Assembly: GCF_000797515.1 (NCBI RefSeq)
Contig: NZ_JSBN01000100.1
Span: forward strand, 1 to 34,251
DNA: 34,251 bases
Origin: Sphingomonas sp. Ant H11
GTDB taxonomy: Bacteria; Pseudomonadota; Alphaproteobacteria; Sphingomonadales; Sphingomonadaceae
Direction: 5' to 3'
Shown: positions 8,880-17,913 of the stretch, one piece after another
Position numbering within the stretch: the first letter of the stretch is position 1
Layout of the letters: each line of letters opens with the position of its first letter
Program-made: the position numbers and the translations under genes
The notes under the pieces: generated by a model
Databases searched by the model: none
What the model saw: the letters and a program-made list of their open reading frames with translations, nothing else
What the model was told of the DNA's origin: nothing

Positions 8880-9173
8880 ATGAGCCGCATCAAGAACAGC
8901 TTCCCCCCGCGCGAGGAACTCGAACGATTGATCGATGCGCACGGGCATTTGACGATCCGCGCAACCCCCAATGCGGGCGCGAACGACATCCGCCTGCCCG
9001 CCGATGGAGCGCCCGCTGTGCTCAACGTGCGGACCACCGTGACGCCCGAGGATGGCAAGGCCAATGACGCGATCCTCGCCTTGCTCGCCAAGGCGCTGGG
9101 TCGACCGCGATCGGCGCTAACGCTGGTGCGCGGCGCGACCGCGCGCGACAAGGTGGTGCTGGTGACGCGCTAG
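8880..9173 (+). CDS. DUF167 (YggU-like) family protein
   Basis: A 97-residue cytosolic protein with the DUF167 pattern: [14 protein letters not shown], then [47 protein letters not shown]. The DGKAN segment and the closing G-x-x-x-R-x-K-x-V are the family's most conserved parts. Structures exist for the family but no agreed biochemical role does, so none is assigned. The ATG at 8880 follows AAGAAGGCGGGC. It sits 10 bases downstream of the porin, is probably co-transcribed with it, and is followed by a REP pair. Confidence 0.88.
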   Translation: MSRIKNSFPPREELERLIDAHGHLTIRATPNAGANDIRLPADGAPAVLNVRTTVTPEDGKANDAILALLAKALGRPRSALTLVRGATARDKVVLVTR

Positions 9174-9197
9174 CGCGGGAGTATTGCCGCGAATCCC

Positions 9198-9284
9198 CGT
9201 TCGCCCTGAGCTTGTCGAAGGGCACCTCTCAAAGCGCAGGACGCGCGTGGCGCGAGCGGGGCTTCGACAAGCTCAGCCCGAACG
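9198..9284. repeat. REP pair, GTTCGCCCTGAGC family
   Basis: Two 23-base arms (9198-9220 and 9262-9284) are inverted copies with two mismatches and share GAGCTTGTCGAAG. They lie between convergent DUF167 and acyl-CoA synthetase genes. The layout is that of a bacterial interspersed REP pair and could act as a bidirectional transcription end. Confidence 0.85.
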
Positions 9285-9306
9285 GAAAGAAGCGGAAGCC
9301 TCAGCT

Positions 9307-10890
9307 TCAGGCCGCCGCCAGCACATGGTCCTTGAACTGTTCGCGCAAGGCAGTTTTGAGCAGCTTGCCGGTCGCAGTGTGCGGCAGCGCCTCGACGAAC
9401 ACGATTTCATCGGGCAACCACCATTTGGCCACGTGACGGCCAAGGTGGACCAGAATCTCGTGCGGGGTCACCGCACTGCCGGGCTTGCGCACGACGACCA
9501 GCAGCGGGCGTTCGTCCCATTTCGGGTGATACACGCCGATTGCCGCCGCCTCGGCAACGCCGGGGCAGCCGATCGCGGCATTTTCGAGATCGACCGAGGA
9601 AATCCACTCGCCACCCGATTTGATGACGTCCTTGGCGCGATCGGTGATCTGCATCGTGCCGTCGCCGTGGAGCACCGCGACATCGCCGGTGTCGAACCAA
9701 TTGTCGGCATCGACCGCGTCCTCCGTGGCCTTGAAGTAGCGTTTCACCACCCACGGCCCGCGCACTTGCAACCGACCCGAACTGGTGCCGTCGCGCGGCA
9801 GCACAGCCCCCGCATCATCGACGATACGCAATTCGATGCCGAAGGGAATCTGCCCCTGCTTGCCGACATGGTCGAGTTGGGCCTCCGCGCTCATCTCGTC
9901 CCAATGCGGCGGCGGAAAACCGGCGGTGCCGACCGGCGAGGTCTCGGTCATCCCCCACAGATGCTTGACCTCGACGCCCATGCCCATGATCCGCTCGATC
10001 ATCGCGCGCGGCGCGGCCGAGCCGCCGATCGTCACTTGGCTAAGGAAGCGTGGCACCTCGCCGGTCGCATCGATATGGCCGAACATCGCCAGCCACACCG
10101 TCGGCACGCCCGCCGAATGCGTGACCTTTTCCTGGTTCATCAAGCGGCACAGCACCGCCGGATCGTTGACCGCAGCATAGACGAATTTCGCGCCGGCCAG
10201 CGCGCCCGCGAACGGCAATCCCCAGGAGGCGGCGTGGAACATCGGCACGACCGGCAGCACGACGGCGGAAGGCGAGAGGTTGAACACCCAGGGTGCGACT
10301 TCGGCCATGGCGTGGATCACGGTCGAGCGATGTTCGTACAGCACGCCCTTGGGGTTACCGGTAGTGCCGCTGGTGTAGCAGAGCATACACGGATCGCGCT
10401 CTGGCCCTTCGTGCCAGCTATAGGCCCCGTCCTCAGGCGCAATCAGCGCATCGAAGCCGCCATCGTCGAAACAGACATAGCGTTCGATGCTGGTCCACAG
10501 CGGTTTGAGCCGGTCGACCAAAGGCTGGAACTGCTTGTCATAGAGCAGCACGCGGTCTTCGGCATGGTTGGCGATATAGATAAGTTGTTCGTCGAACAGG
10601 CGCGGGTTGATGGTGTGGATCACCCCGCCCATCCCGATCGTGCCATACCAGGCGACCAGATGGTGGCTGTGGTTCATCGCCAGTGTGGCGACGCGGTCGC
10701 CGGGCTTAAGCCCGATCCGCTCCAGCGCCTGCGCCAGCTTGCGGGCATCGCGGGCGACCCCTGCCCAATCGCTGCGGGTTTCGCGTCCATCGGCCCAATA
10801 GCTGACGATCTCACGCCCGCCATGTTCGCGCGCGGCGTGGTCCAGCAGCCGCGGCACCCGCAATTCGAAATCCTGCATTCCGCCGAGCAT
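9307..10890 (-). CDS. Medium/long-chain acyl-CoA synthetase (AlkK-type)
   Basis: The enzyme activates fatty acids with ATP and CoA through an acyl-adenylate. The 527-residue protein carries the adenylate-forming signatures in order: [18 protein letters not shown] (ATP loop), [12 protein letters not shown], the [15 protein letters not shown] hinge region and [17 protein letters not shown] with the catalytic Lys. The N-terminus [20 protein letters not shown] matches the AlkK subgroup, supporting the ATG at 10890 over the internal ATG at 10878. Its Shine-Dalgarno, GGGAGGGGAG, is formed by the arm of a palindromic repeat at 10896-10917 and may be masked by it. It lies downstream of dnaE on the same strand. 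Confidence 0.93.
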   Translation of the reverse strand: MLGGMQDFELRVPRLLDHAAREHGGREIVSYWADGRETRSDWAGVARDARKLAQALERIGLKPGDRVATLAMNHSHHLVAWYGTIGMGGVIHTINPRLFDEQLIYIANHAEDRVLLYDKQFQPLVDRLKPLWTSIERYVCFDDGGFDALIAPEDGAYSWHEGPERDPCMLCYTSGTTGNPKGVLYEHRSTVIHAMAEVAPWVFNLSPSAVVLPVVPMFHAASWGLPFAGALAGAKFVYAAVNDPAVLCRLMNQEKVTHSAGVPTVWLAMFGHIDATGEVPRFLSQVTIGGSAAPRAMIERIMGMGVEVKHLWGMTETSPVGTAGFPPPHWDEMSAEAQLDHVGKQGQIPFGIELRIVDDAGAVLPRDGTSSGRLQVRGPWVVKRYFKATEDAVDADNWFDTGDVAVLHGDGTMQITDRAKDVIKSGGEWISSVDLENAAIGCPGVAEAAAIGVYHPKWDERPLLVVVRKPGSAVTPHEILVHLGRHVAKWWLPDEIVFVEALPHTATGKLLKTALREQFKDHVLAAA

Positions 10891-10895
10891 AAACT

Positions 10896-10917
10896 CCCCT
10901 CCCGCTTGCGGGAGGGG
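10896..10917. repeat. Palindromic repeat over the acyl-CoA synthetase ribosome-binding site
   Basis: Perfect 10-base arms CCCCTCCCGC and GCGGGAGGGG are separated by 2 bases. On the minus-strand mRNA the 3' arm is the purine-rich ribosome site a few bases before the ATG at 10890. The same palindrome core occurs inside dnaE at 13503-13524. Confidence 0.85.
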
Positions 10918-10957
10918 CTGGGGAGATGCTTCCTTCGCCCCGCCGCCGCTCCCGCTA

Positions 10958-13900
10958 CTATCCGACGAGTGCCAGCCGCGCCTCTGCGGTTCTCAGCACT
11001 ACGTTCGAAACATCCTGCAAGGCTTCGATCCGCGCGGCAAGCTCCCCGTCGAGCAGAAAGTCGCGCCCGAGCAGCACGCGGGTGGTCTCGCCCGGCGAAA
11101 CCGTCACCGTCGCCCATATCTCGCCGCGTGCGCCGCGTGCCTCCGACAGCATGCTCGCAAGTGCCGCCATCGCGCCCGGCGCATCGACCGACAATTCCAG
11201 GCAGAAGCGCGCGTTGGAGGCGAGCGATTCGAAGGATTGCAGCCGCTTGACCGAGACACGCGGGGTTTCCTCGCCGGGGCGGCGATCGAGCTCGACCGTC
11301 GCCAGGCCGCAGCCTCCGGTGCGCGCGCATTCCTCCAGCTCGGCGGCGACCGCATCGTCGAAGCAGGTCGCCATGAACTGGCCCGACGGGTCCGACAGCG
11401 TCGCCATCATATAGCGCTTGCCGCGCGCCGAGGTGCGCCAGCGCGCATCCTCGACCAGCACCGCCATGGTCGCACCGGCGCGGGTGCCGTCATCGGGAAT
11501 GTTGAGTTCGCCCAGCGTGACGAAGCTGCGCGCGCCGTGCAGCTTGGCCAAATGGCTGTGCCGGTCGACCGGATGCGCGGAGAAATAAAAGCCGAACGCC
11601 TCACGCTCCTGGTCCATCCGTTCGGCCATCGTCCAGCGCGCGGAGAGCGGGAATTTGATCGGCGGTTCGGACGCTTCGGCGGTGCCGAACAGGCCGCCCT
11701 GCCCGCTGATTTTCTGGTCGTGAATCCGCGCGGCGGTGGCGAGGATCGTCTCGGCGCTCGCCACGATCCCGGCGCGATTGTCATTGAGCGCATCGAACGC
11801 GCCCGCCGCCGCGAGCGTTTCCAACTGCCGCTTGTTGAGGATGCGCGGATCGATGCGGCGTGCGAGATCGTCGATCGACTCGAACGGCCCGCCCGCCTCG
11901 CGCTCCGCGACGAGCTTTTCCATCGCGCCTTCGCCGACCGATTTGAGCGCGGCGAGCGCATAGCGCACGGCGAGCCCGTCGCCGCTATCCTCGACCGAGA
12001 ATTCGGCTTCGCTGCGGTTGATGTCGGGCGGCAGAATAGCGACGCCAAGGCGGCGCATATCGTCGATGAACACGCTCAATTTGTCGGTCTGCGCCTGATC
12101 GAAGCACATCGAGGCCGCGAAAAATTCGTGCGGGTGGTGCGCCTTGAGCCACGCTGTCTGATAGGACAGCAAGGCGTAGGCGGCGGCGTGCGACTTGTTG
12201 AAGCCGTAGCCGGCGAATTTGTCGATCAAGTCGAACAATTCGTTGGCCTTGGCTTCGGGAATGCCGTTGATCGTCTTGCAGCCCTCGACGAAACCCGCGC
12301 GCTGCGCGTCCATTTCGGACTTCACCTTCTTGCCCATCGCGCGACGCAGCAAATCGGCTTGTCCGAGCGAATAGCCGGCCAGGATCTGCGCCGCCTGCAT
12401 CACCTGTTCCTGATAAACGAAAATGCCGTAGGTTTCTGACAAGATGCCTTCGAGCAGCGGGTGCGGATAGGCGATCTCTTCCTGCCCATTCTTGCGACGG
12501 CCGAACATCGGGATATTGTCCATCGGGCCCGGACGATACAGCGAGACGAGCGCGATGATGTCGCCGAAATTGGACGGGCGAACGGCCGACAGCGTGCGGC
12601 GCATCCCTTCGGATTCGAGCTGGAAGACGCCGACCGTGTCGCCCTTTTGCAGCAATTTGTAGACGCCCTCGTCATCCCATTCGAGCGCGTCGAGATCGAC
12701 CACCACGCCGCGCGCGGCCAACAGGTCGATCGCCTTCTTGAGCACCGACAACGTCTTGAGGCCGAGAAAGTCGAACTTCACGAGGCCTGCGCCCTCGACA
12801 TATTTCATGTCGAATTGCGTGACGGGCATGTCCGAACGCGGATCGCGGTAGAGCGGCACGAGATCGGCGAGCGGACGGTCGCCGATCACCACGCCCGCGG
12901 CGTGGGTCGAGCTGTGGCGCGGCAGGCCTTCGAGCTTCATCGCCAGATCGAGCAAATGCCGCACGCTGCGATCGTTCTTATATTCGCTGTGCAGTTCCGA
13001 CACGCCGTCGATCGCGCGTTTCAGGTCCCACGGGTCGGCGGGAAGGTTGGGGATCAGCTTGGCAAGCCGGTCGATCTGGCCATAGCCCATTTGCAGCACG
13101 CGCCCGGTGTCCTTCAGCACCGCGCGCGCCTTCAGCTTACCGAAGGTGATGATCTGCGCGACCTGGTCGCGGCCATATTTCTCCTGGACGTAGCGGATCA
13201 CCTCGCCACGCCGCGTTTCGCAAAAGTCGATGTCGAAGTCGGGCATCGACACGCGTTCCGGGTTGAGGAAGCGTTCGAACAGCAGGCCGAGTTTCATCGG
13301 GTCGAGATCGGTGATGGTCAGCGCCCAGGCGACGACCGAGCCCGCGCCCGAACCACGCCCCGGCCCCACCGGGATGTCATGATCCTTCGCCCATTTGATG
13401 AAGTCCCCGACGATCAGGAAGTAGCCGGGGAAGCCCATCTGGATGATGACGTCGAGCTCGAAATCGAGCCGCTTGCGGTACGGCTCGCGCCAGTCCGAAT
13501 CTCCCCTCCCGCGTGCGGGAGGGGTTGGGGGAGGGCCTGAACCAGCCGCAGAAGACTCCCCTCCCCCAGTCACACCCGCAAGCGGGAGGGGAGCAGAAAC
13601 CGCGAGTTGTTCGATCCGGTCGAGCCGCCGCTCGAGCCCGGCATGGGCATCCTCGCGCAGCTTGGCGGCCTCGGCGGTGGGATCGCCGGCGAGGCTCGGC
13701 AGGATCGGCTTGCGCTTGGGCGCGCCGACGCCGCAGCGCTGCGCCACCACCAGCGTGTTGGCGATCGCCTCGGGCAAGTCCGCGAACAGCTCGCGCATGT
13801 CCTTGGCGGGCTTCATCCACGCGTCCGGCGAGGTGCGCGGCCGGTCTTCGCTGGCGACATAGGTCGAATTGGCGATGCACAGCAACGCATCGTGCGCCTC

Positions 13901-14542
13901 GCTGAAATCCTGCGTGGCGAAGCAGCACGGGTTGGTCGCGACCAGCGGCAGATTGCGGTCGTAGGCAAGATCGAGCAGCGCCGGTTCGGCCTTGCCTTCG
14001 ATCTCATCGAGCCGCCGGGTCAGCTCGATATAGAGCCGGTCGGGGAACAAGGCCTGCAGGCGATCGGCATAAGCCAGCGCGCGATCGGGCTGATCCTCGG
14101 CGAACAGCCGCGCCAGTGCACCTTCACGACCGGCGGTGAGCGCGAGCAGGCCGTCGGTGCGGCCCTCCAGCGCGGCGAAGGGGACGTGCGGCGCGAGTTC
14201 GAGCGGGCGATCGAGATGCGCTTGCGATACCAGCACGCACAGATTGCGATAGCCATCCTCATCCTGTGCGTAGAGCGCGATCCAGTCGAGCACGGGCGGT
14301 GCATTCTCGGGCATATCGGGGCGAGCGACGCCGAGCATCGTGCCGATCACCGGCTGCACCCCCGCCGCGCGCGCGGCATCGCCAAACGCCATCGCGGCGT
14401 ACAGGCCGTTACGGTCGGTCAAGGCGGCGGCGGGAAAGCCCAGTTCCTGCGCGCGTTTGGCAATCGCCTTTGGCTCGATCGCGCCATCGAGCATGGTGTA
14501 GGAAGAGAAGATCCGAAGGGGTACGAACGCGGAATGGGCCAT
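10958..14542 (-). CDS. dnaE: DNA polymerase III alpha subunit with a repeat-encoded insert
   Basis: DnaE is the replicative polymerase. The 1194-residue product has an N-terminal PHP domain, the polymerase core (FELDVIIQMGFPGYFLIVGDFIKWAKD, GPGRGSGAGSVVAWAL), catalytic Asp435 and Asp437 in PDFDIDFC, and the third Asp region VKFDFLGLKTL. A helix-hairpin-helix/OB region follows, with an N-A-F-D-L-like NKRQLETLAAAGAFD. In the PHP start, LRIFSSYTMLDG replaces the metal-binding LRVHSxY pattern, so PHP activity is unlikely. Residues about 317-348 (APLPLAGVTGG to RGRGDS) are encoded by a palindromic repeat pair at 13499-13593. The start is the ATG at 14542, chosen because MAHSAFVPLRIFSSY is the family N-terminus. 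Confidence 0.96.
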   Translation of the reverse strand: MAHSAFVPLRIFSSYTMLDGAIEPKAIAKRAQELGFPAAALTDRNGLYAAMAFGDAARAAGVQPVIGTMLGVARPDMPENAPPVLDWIALYAQDEDGYRNLCVLVSQAHLDRPLELAPHVPFAALEGRTDGLLALTAGREGALARLFAEDQPDRALAYADRLQALFPDRLYIELTRRLDEIEGKAEPALLDLAYDRNLPLVATNPCCFATQDFSEAHDALLCIANSTYVASEDRPRTSPDAWMKPAKDMRELFADLPEAIANTLVVAQRCGVGAPKRKPILPSLAGDPTAEAAKLREDAHAGLERRLDRIEQLAVSAPLPLAGVTGGGESSAAGSGPPPTPPARGRGDSDWREPYRKRLDFELDVIIQMGFPGYFLIVGDFIKWAKDHDIPVGPGRGSGAGSVVAWALTITDLDPMKLGLLFERFLNPERVSMPDFDIDFCETRRGEVIRYVQEKYGRDQVAQIITFGKLKARAVLKDTGRVLQMGYGQIDRLAKLIPNLPADPWDLKRAIDGVSELHSEYKNDRSVRHLLDLAMKLEGLPRHSSTHAAGVVIGDRPLADLVPLYRDPRSDMPVTQFDMKYVEGAGLVKFDFLGLKTLSVLKKAIDLLAARGVVVDLDALEWDDEGVYKLLQKGDTVGVFQLESEGMRRTLSAVRPSNFGDIIALVSLYRPGPMDNIPMFGRRKNGQEEIAYPHPLLEGILSETYGIFVYQEQVMQAAQILAGYSLGQADLLRRAMGKKVKSEMDAQRAGFVEGCKTINGIPEAKANELFDLIDKFAGYGFNKSHAAAYALLSYQTAWLKAHHPHEFFAASMCFDQAQTDKLSVFIDDMRRLGVAILPPDINRSEAEFSVEDSGDGLAVRYALAALKSVGEGAMEKLVAEREAGGPFESIDDLARRIDPRILNKRQLETLAAAGAFDALNDNRAGIVASAETILATAARIHDQKISGQGGLFGTAEASEPPIKFPLSARWTMAERMDQEREAFGFYFSAHPVDRHSHLAKLHGARSFVTLGELNIPDDGTRAGATMAVLVEDARWRTSARGKRYMMATLSDPSGQFMATCFDDAVAAELEECARTGGCGLATVELDRRPGEETPRVSVKRLQSFESLASNARFCLELSVDAPGAMAALASMLSEARGARGEIWATVTVSPGETTRVLLGRDFLLDGELAARIEALQDVSNVVLRTAEARLALVG
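13499..13593. repeat. REP pair inserted in frame within dnaE
   Basis: A palindrome (CCCCTCCCGC-GT-GCGGGAGGGG, 13503-13524) is matched by an inverted copy ending CCCGCAAGCGGGAGGGGAG (about 13575-13593). The core is the same as the intergenic repeat at 10896-10917. The element keeps dnaE open and encodes about 32 residues rich in Pro, Gly, Ser and Ala. Exact ends are uncertain by a few bases. Confidence 0.85.
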
Positions 14543-14628
14543 TCCGGTTGGTAGCGCCCAACGCGCCGATTCGTAAAGCTGCGAACTCGGCAGCGGCCGC
14601 GTTGCCCGTAAACTTACGTATAGTGCGC

Positions 14629-14655
14629 CTGACACGATCGGCGTTCTGATATAAA
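14629..14655 (+). promoter_or_regulatory. Possible promoter for the HdeD-type gene
   Basis: CTGACA (14629-14634) is followed after 15 bases by TATAAA (14650-14655); shifting the -10 to TAAAAA gives a 17-base spacer. It lies in the 161-base gap between divergent dnaE and the HdeD-type gene. No other signal is obvious in this gap. Confidence 0.35.
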
Positions 14656-14703
14656 AATCAGCTTGTTCAACGCCCCCCCGTGCACTTCACCCTGGAGACA
14701 GAC

Positions 14704-15249
14704 ATGAGCGACACGACTTTCGGTTCGTCCACCACATCCGCTCGCGTCGGGACCGGTTGGCTACTGGCTTACGGCCTCCTCAGCATCGCGGTCGGCATCA
14801 CCGCATTTCTCTGGCCGGTCAGCGCGACGCTGACCGCCACGCTGCTCGCCGGGTCCTTCCTGATCGCGACCGGTGCGATCGCGGTAGTCGCGAGCTTCGG
14901 CCTGCGCGGCCATCATTTCTCCGCTTACACCTTGCTGAGCGGCATCCTTTCGCTGGCGATCGGCGCGTGGATCATCGTCGAACCCGCAAGCGGCGCGGTC
15001 TCGCTGACGTTGCTGATCGCGATTTGGCTGACCGTGCGCGGCGTGATCGAAATCGCTATCGGCACGCGCTTCCGGCGCTTCGGGATCAGCCTGATCCTGC
15101 TCGGTATTCTTAACATCGTGCTGGCGGTGTGGATCATCTGGGGCATCCCCTTCACCGCGCTGACGCTGCCGGGTTATGTGCTCGGGATCAGCTTCCTGTT
15201 CAGCGGCATCACCGCCACGCTGCAGGCGATCGGCACGCGCGGGCGCTGA
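14704..15249 (+). CDS. HdeD-type (DUF308) integral membrane protein
   Basis: A 181-residue inner-membrane protein with six hydrophobic segments in three hairpin-like pairs, e.g. LLAYGLLSIAVGITAFLWP, LTATLLAGSFLIATGAIAVV, LLSGILSLAIGAWIIVEP, LTLLIAIWLTVRGVIEIAIG, LILLGILNIVLAVWIIWG and a final GISFLFSGITATLQA. The repeated pattern, with short Gly/Pro turns, is that of DUF308/HdeD proteins; E. coli HdeD is linked to acid resistance at high cell density, but the role here is unknown. I chose the ATG at 14704 because GGAGA lies just upstream. Its stop directly abuts the stop of the convergent aspartyl protease gene. Confidence 0.88.
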   Translation: MSDTTFGSSTTSARVGTGWLLAYGLLSIAVGITAFLWPVSATLTATLLAGSFLIATGAIAVVASFGLRGHHFSAYTLLSGILSLAIGAWIIVEPASGAVSLTLLIAIWLTVRGVIEIAIGTRFRRFGISLILLGILNIVLAVWIIWGIPFTALTLPGYVLGISFLFSGITATLQAIGTRGR

Positions 15250-16149
15250 TCACTCGCCGATCGAAAAGGCCCCATCGGCATGCAGCACCAGCGTCATGCC
15301 CGATAGCAGATCGAACCCCAAAACTCCGGTGGTACGCCCCTCGACCACCGCCGCCTCCGGCAACGGTTGCGGGGCGTCGCCCACCTTCAGGGTAACGGGG
15401 CCGACGATATCCATGGTCACCGTCTTCCCCCCAACCCCGCGGCTCTGCGCGGTCCGCAGCCGGGGAAGACGGGGGGCGGCAGTGGCCGGGATCGCACTGC
15501 GCCAGGCACCGCTATCGACCAGAAAAAACGGCGTATCCGCCCCCTCCCCCACGCCGACCGGAACATGCGGACGCCCATCGCCGCGCCAGCCTGGTGCCGC
15601 AACCCGAGCGCCCTTGGCCAGAGGACGGCAGGCCACCGCACCCGCGTCCGCCACGGTCGCCACGCCACCGCGAAAATCGACGCGCACGCACCCCGTAGCG
15701 GCCAGTGCCTGCGGAGCGATAACGCCCGCCAGTCCTAGCGCCTCGAGCGGCCCCAGCGGCATCGCCAGCACACGGTCCACATGGCGAAGCGGCGCGCCCT
15801 CCGCCGTCGCGATATCGACACCCGTCACGTAGCGCCCCGCGACGGCGACGCCGCCGCTATCGGTGCCGGTCTGCGTCGTCGCCCCGCTCAGCCCGAGCTG
15901 GGTCGCAGTACGCTCGCTCAGCACGATTTCGGAGGCACCCGTGTCGAACAGAAAGCGAAGCGAAGTGCCGCCGATCCGCAGCGTCACGATCGGCAACTGC
16001 GCACCCACCGGATGCCCATCGAGCTGCTGCGGTCGCTCGATCGCGATGGAGCGCTCAGGGATAGCTTCCGCCATGACGGGCGACGCCACCACCATCGCTA
16101 TCGCTGACCCCAACGCCACCGAGTAGCGCGTCAAAACCATACCGCCCAC
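15250..16149 (-). CDS. Exported retropepsin-like aspartyl protease with two catalytic motifs
   Basis: The 299-residue protein begins with a signal peptide (VLTRYSVALGSAIAMVVASPVMA) and has two aspartyl-protease lobes: LRFLFDTGASEIVLS with Asp69 and DTPFFLVDSGAWRSAIP with Asp212. Two D-T/S-G motifs in one chain suggest a pepsin-like intramolecular pair rather than a homodimer. It probably acts in the periplasm; the substrate is unknown. I prefer the GTG at 16149 because GAGAGG lies 6 bases upstream; the ATG at 16140 in the same frame is an alternative that keeps the signal peptide. It is 10 bases downstream of the glutathione peroxidase gene on the same strand, suggesting one transcript. Confidence 0.82.
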   Translation of the reverse strand: MGGMVLTRYSVALGSAIAMVVASPVMAEAIPERSIAIERPQQLDGHPVGAQLPIVTLRIGGTSLRFLFDTGASEIVLSERTATQLGLSGATTQTGTDSGGVAVAGRYVTGVDIATAEGAPLRHVDRVLAMPLGPLEALGLAGVIAPQALAATGCVRVDFRGGVATVADAGAVACRPLAKGARVAAPGWRGDGRPHVPVGVGEGADTPFFLVDSGAWRSAIPATAAPRLPRLRTAQSRGVGGKTVTMDIVGPVTLKVGDAPQPLPEAAVVEGRTTGVLGFDLLSGMTLVLHADGAFSIGE

Positions 16150-16159
16150 GACGTACCTC

Positions 16160-16639
16160 TCAGAGCAGCTTTTCGATATCCGCCGCAATCGCCTCGGGCT
16201 TGGTCGTCGGCGCATAACGTTCAACCACCTGCCCGTCCTTGCCGACGAGGAATTTGGTGAAGTTCCACTTGATGCCCTCGGTGCCAAGGATCCCCGGCGC
16301 CTGCTTCTTGAGCGCGACGAACAGCGGGTCGGCATTGGTGCCGTTGACGTCGATCTTGGCGAAGACCGGGAAGGTCACGTCATAGGTCAGCGAGCAGAAA
16401 TTGGCGATTTCCGCGGCATCGCCCGGCTCCTGCGCGCCGAACTGGTTGCAGGGGAAGCCAAGCACCTCAAACCCACGATCGCCGAATTGGCGGTGCAGCG
16501 CCTCCAGCCCTTCATATTGCGGGGTGAAGCCGCATTTGGAGGCGGTGTTGACGATCAGGAGCACCTTGCCCGCATAAGCCGACAGGTCGACCGGCGTGCC
16601 GTCGGCGGCTTTAACCGTGAGATCGGTGATGGCAGGCAT
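16160..16639 (-). CDS. Glutathione peroxidase family protein (Cys type)
   Basis: A 159-residue thiol peroxidase that reduces hydroperoxides, probably with thioredoxin or glutathione. Visible active-site parts are the peroxidatic Cys36 in NTASKCGFTPQY, Gln66 in GFPCNQFGAQEPG and the WNF triad segment in GIKWNFTKFLV. Cys82 in NFCSLTYDVTFP is the position that often acts as the resolving Cys in thioredoxin-dependent members. The Cys codon is ordinary, so this is not a selenoprotein. The start is the ATG at 16637-16639 with GAGGAG 7 bases upstream. It lies 11 bases below the GNAT gene and just above the protease, all on the minus strand. Confidence 0.94.
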   Translation of the reverse strand: MPAITDLTVKAADGTPVDLSAYAGKVLLIVNTASKCGFTPQYEGLEALHRQFGDRGFEVLGFPCNQFGAQEPGDAAEIANFCSLTYDVTFPVFAKIDVNGTNADPLFVALKKQAPGILGTEGIKWNFTKFLVGKDGQVVERYAPTTKPEAIAADIEKLL

Positions 16640-16650
16640 GAACGCACTCC

Positions 16651-17241
16651 TCAGGCGTGGCGCGCGAGCAGGAAGCGCAGATTCTGCCGCACCCCGGCCC
16701 ATTCGCTGGCGATGATCGAATAGACCACAAGATCGCGCACGCGACCATCCATCACTTGATGGTTGCGCAGCACACCATCGCGCTTGGCCCCCAGCCGCTC
16801 GATCGCGGCTTGCGAACGCTTGTTGAACCAGTCGGTGCGGATCTGCACGGCGTTGCAGCCCATCACCTCAAAGGCGTGGCCCAGCAGCAGCAACTTGGCC
16901 TCGGTGTTGACGCCGGTACGCTGCACCGACTTGGCGTAGAAGGTGCCGCCAATCTCCAGCCGCTTATGGCCTGCATTCATCCGCATATAGCGCGTGAGGC
17001 CAACCACCCGGCCCTCGGGGGTGCAGACGGTAAACGGCATCGCCCGCCCGAAATCCCGCTCCTTGAACAGCGCCGCCATGAAGGCGTCGGGGTCGGTGAG
17101 CGTCGAGGCGTTGGTGAAGAACAGGTCACTGATCTTCCCATCCGCCCCCGCCGCGACGATGGCGTCGCGGTCGTCGACCACGGTCGGGCGCAGCGTGACG
17201 TGATCGCCGGTGAGTGTTGGGGGCGTGGTCCAGGCGCTCAC
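16651..17241 (-). CDS. GNAT-family N-acetyltransferase (RimJ/RimL-like)
   Basis: A 196-residue acetyl-CoA-dependent acetyltransferase of the RimJ/RimL subgroup. Visible features are the N-terminal [15 protein letters not shown], the beta-strand [39 protein letters not shown] with the acetyl-CoA contact region, and [31 protein letters not shown] near the C-terminus, which is typical of proteins resembling Yjj/Ydh-type acetyltransferases. The substrate (protein N-terminus, tRNA or small molecule) cannot be told. It starts at the GTG at 17239-17241, overlapping the lolD stop as GTGA, so it is translationally coupled to the Lol transporter, although a functional link is not known. Confidence 0.88.
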   Translation of the reverse strand: MSAWTTPPTLTGDHVTLRPTVVDDRDAIVAAGADGKISDLFFTNASTLTDPDAFMAALFKERDFGRAMPFTVCTPEGRVVGLTRYMRMNAGHKRLEIGGTFYAKSVQRTGVNTEAKLLLLGHAFEVMGCNAVQIRTDWFNKRSQAAIERLGAKRDGVLRNHQVMDGRVRDLVVYSIIASEWAGVRQNLRFLLARHA

Positions 17242-17913
17242 GCGAGCCGCCCCTCGTGCAGGCGCACCACGCGGTCCATCTTGAGCGCCATGCGCTCATT
17301 ATGCGTCGCGACCAACGCCGCCGAGCCTTCGCCGCGCACCAGCCGCAGGAATTCGGCCAGCACCACGTCCGCGGTCGCCTCGTCGAGGTTGCCGGTCGGC
17401 TCGTCGGCCAGCACCAGAGCGGGCTGGTTGGCGAGCGCGCGGGCGACCGCGACGCGCTGCTGCTCGCCGCCCGACAATTGGCTGGGGCGGTGGGTCAGGC
17501 GGTGGCCGAGGCCAAGCGCGGTGAGCAAAGCCGTCGCGCGTTCGTTCGCCTGGGCGTGGGTGCGATCGCGGATCAACTGCGGCAGCACGACATTTTTCGG
17601 TCGCGTTGAAATCGGGCAGCAAGTGATGGAATTGATAGACGAAACCGAGCGAATCGCGCCGCACGCGGGTTCGCCCGTCCGAATCGAGCTTGGCGACTTG
17701 CTCGCCCGCGATGCGGATCGACCCGCCGAAGCCGCCTTCGAGCAGCCCGACCGCCTGCAACAGCGTGGATTTGCCCGAGCCGGACGGACCCAGCAACGCG
17801 ACGATCTCGCCCGCGCCGACATGGAGATCGACCCCGCGCAGCACCTCGATGGTTTCGCCGCCCTGGCTGAACGCGCGCGTCAGGCCGGCAACGCTGAGGA
17901 CGGGTTCACTCAT
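17238..17913 (-). pseudogene. lolD: Lipoprotein-releasing ABC transporter ATPase, one-base insertion in an A run
   Basis: LolD powers the LolCDE complex that extracts lipoproteins from the inner membrane for delivery to LolA. The first frame has Walker A in [14 protein letters not shown] and [20 protein letters not shown]. The second frame continues [11 protein letters not shown] with the ABC signature [16 protein letters not shown] and Walker [19 protein letters not shown]. The join falls on five T at 17593-17597 (five A in the mRNA); four would give NATENVVLPQ and a 224-residue protein. Since LolD is essential in studied Gram-negatives and the motifs are intact, a homopolymer sequencing error is likely. 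The ATG overlaps the permease stop by 8 bases; the stop overlaps the GNAT start. Confidence 0.88.

Noticed and set aside
17588..17600. Programmed frameshifting or transcriptional slippage in lolD
   Set aside because: Five A are too few for efficient slippage, and there is no slippery heptamer, internal Shine-Dalgarno or downstream pseudoknot.
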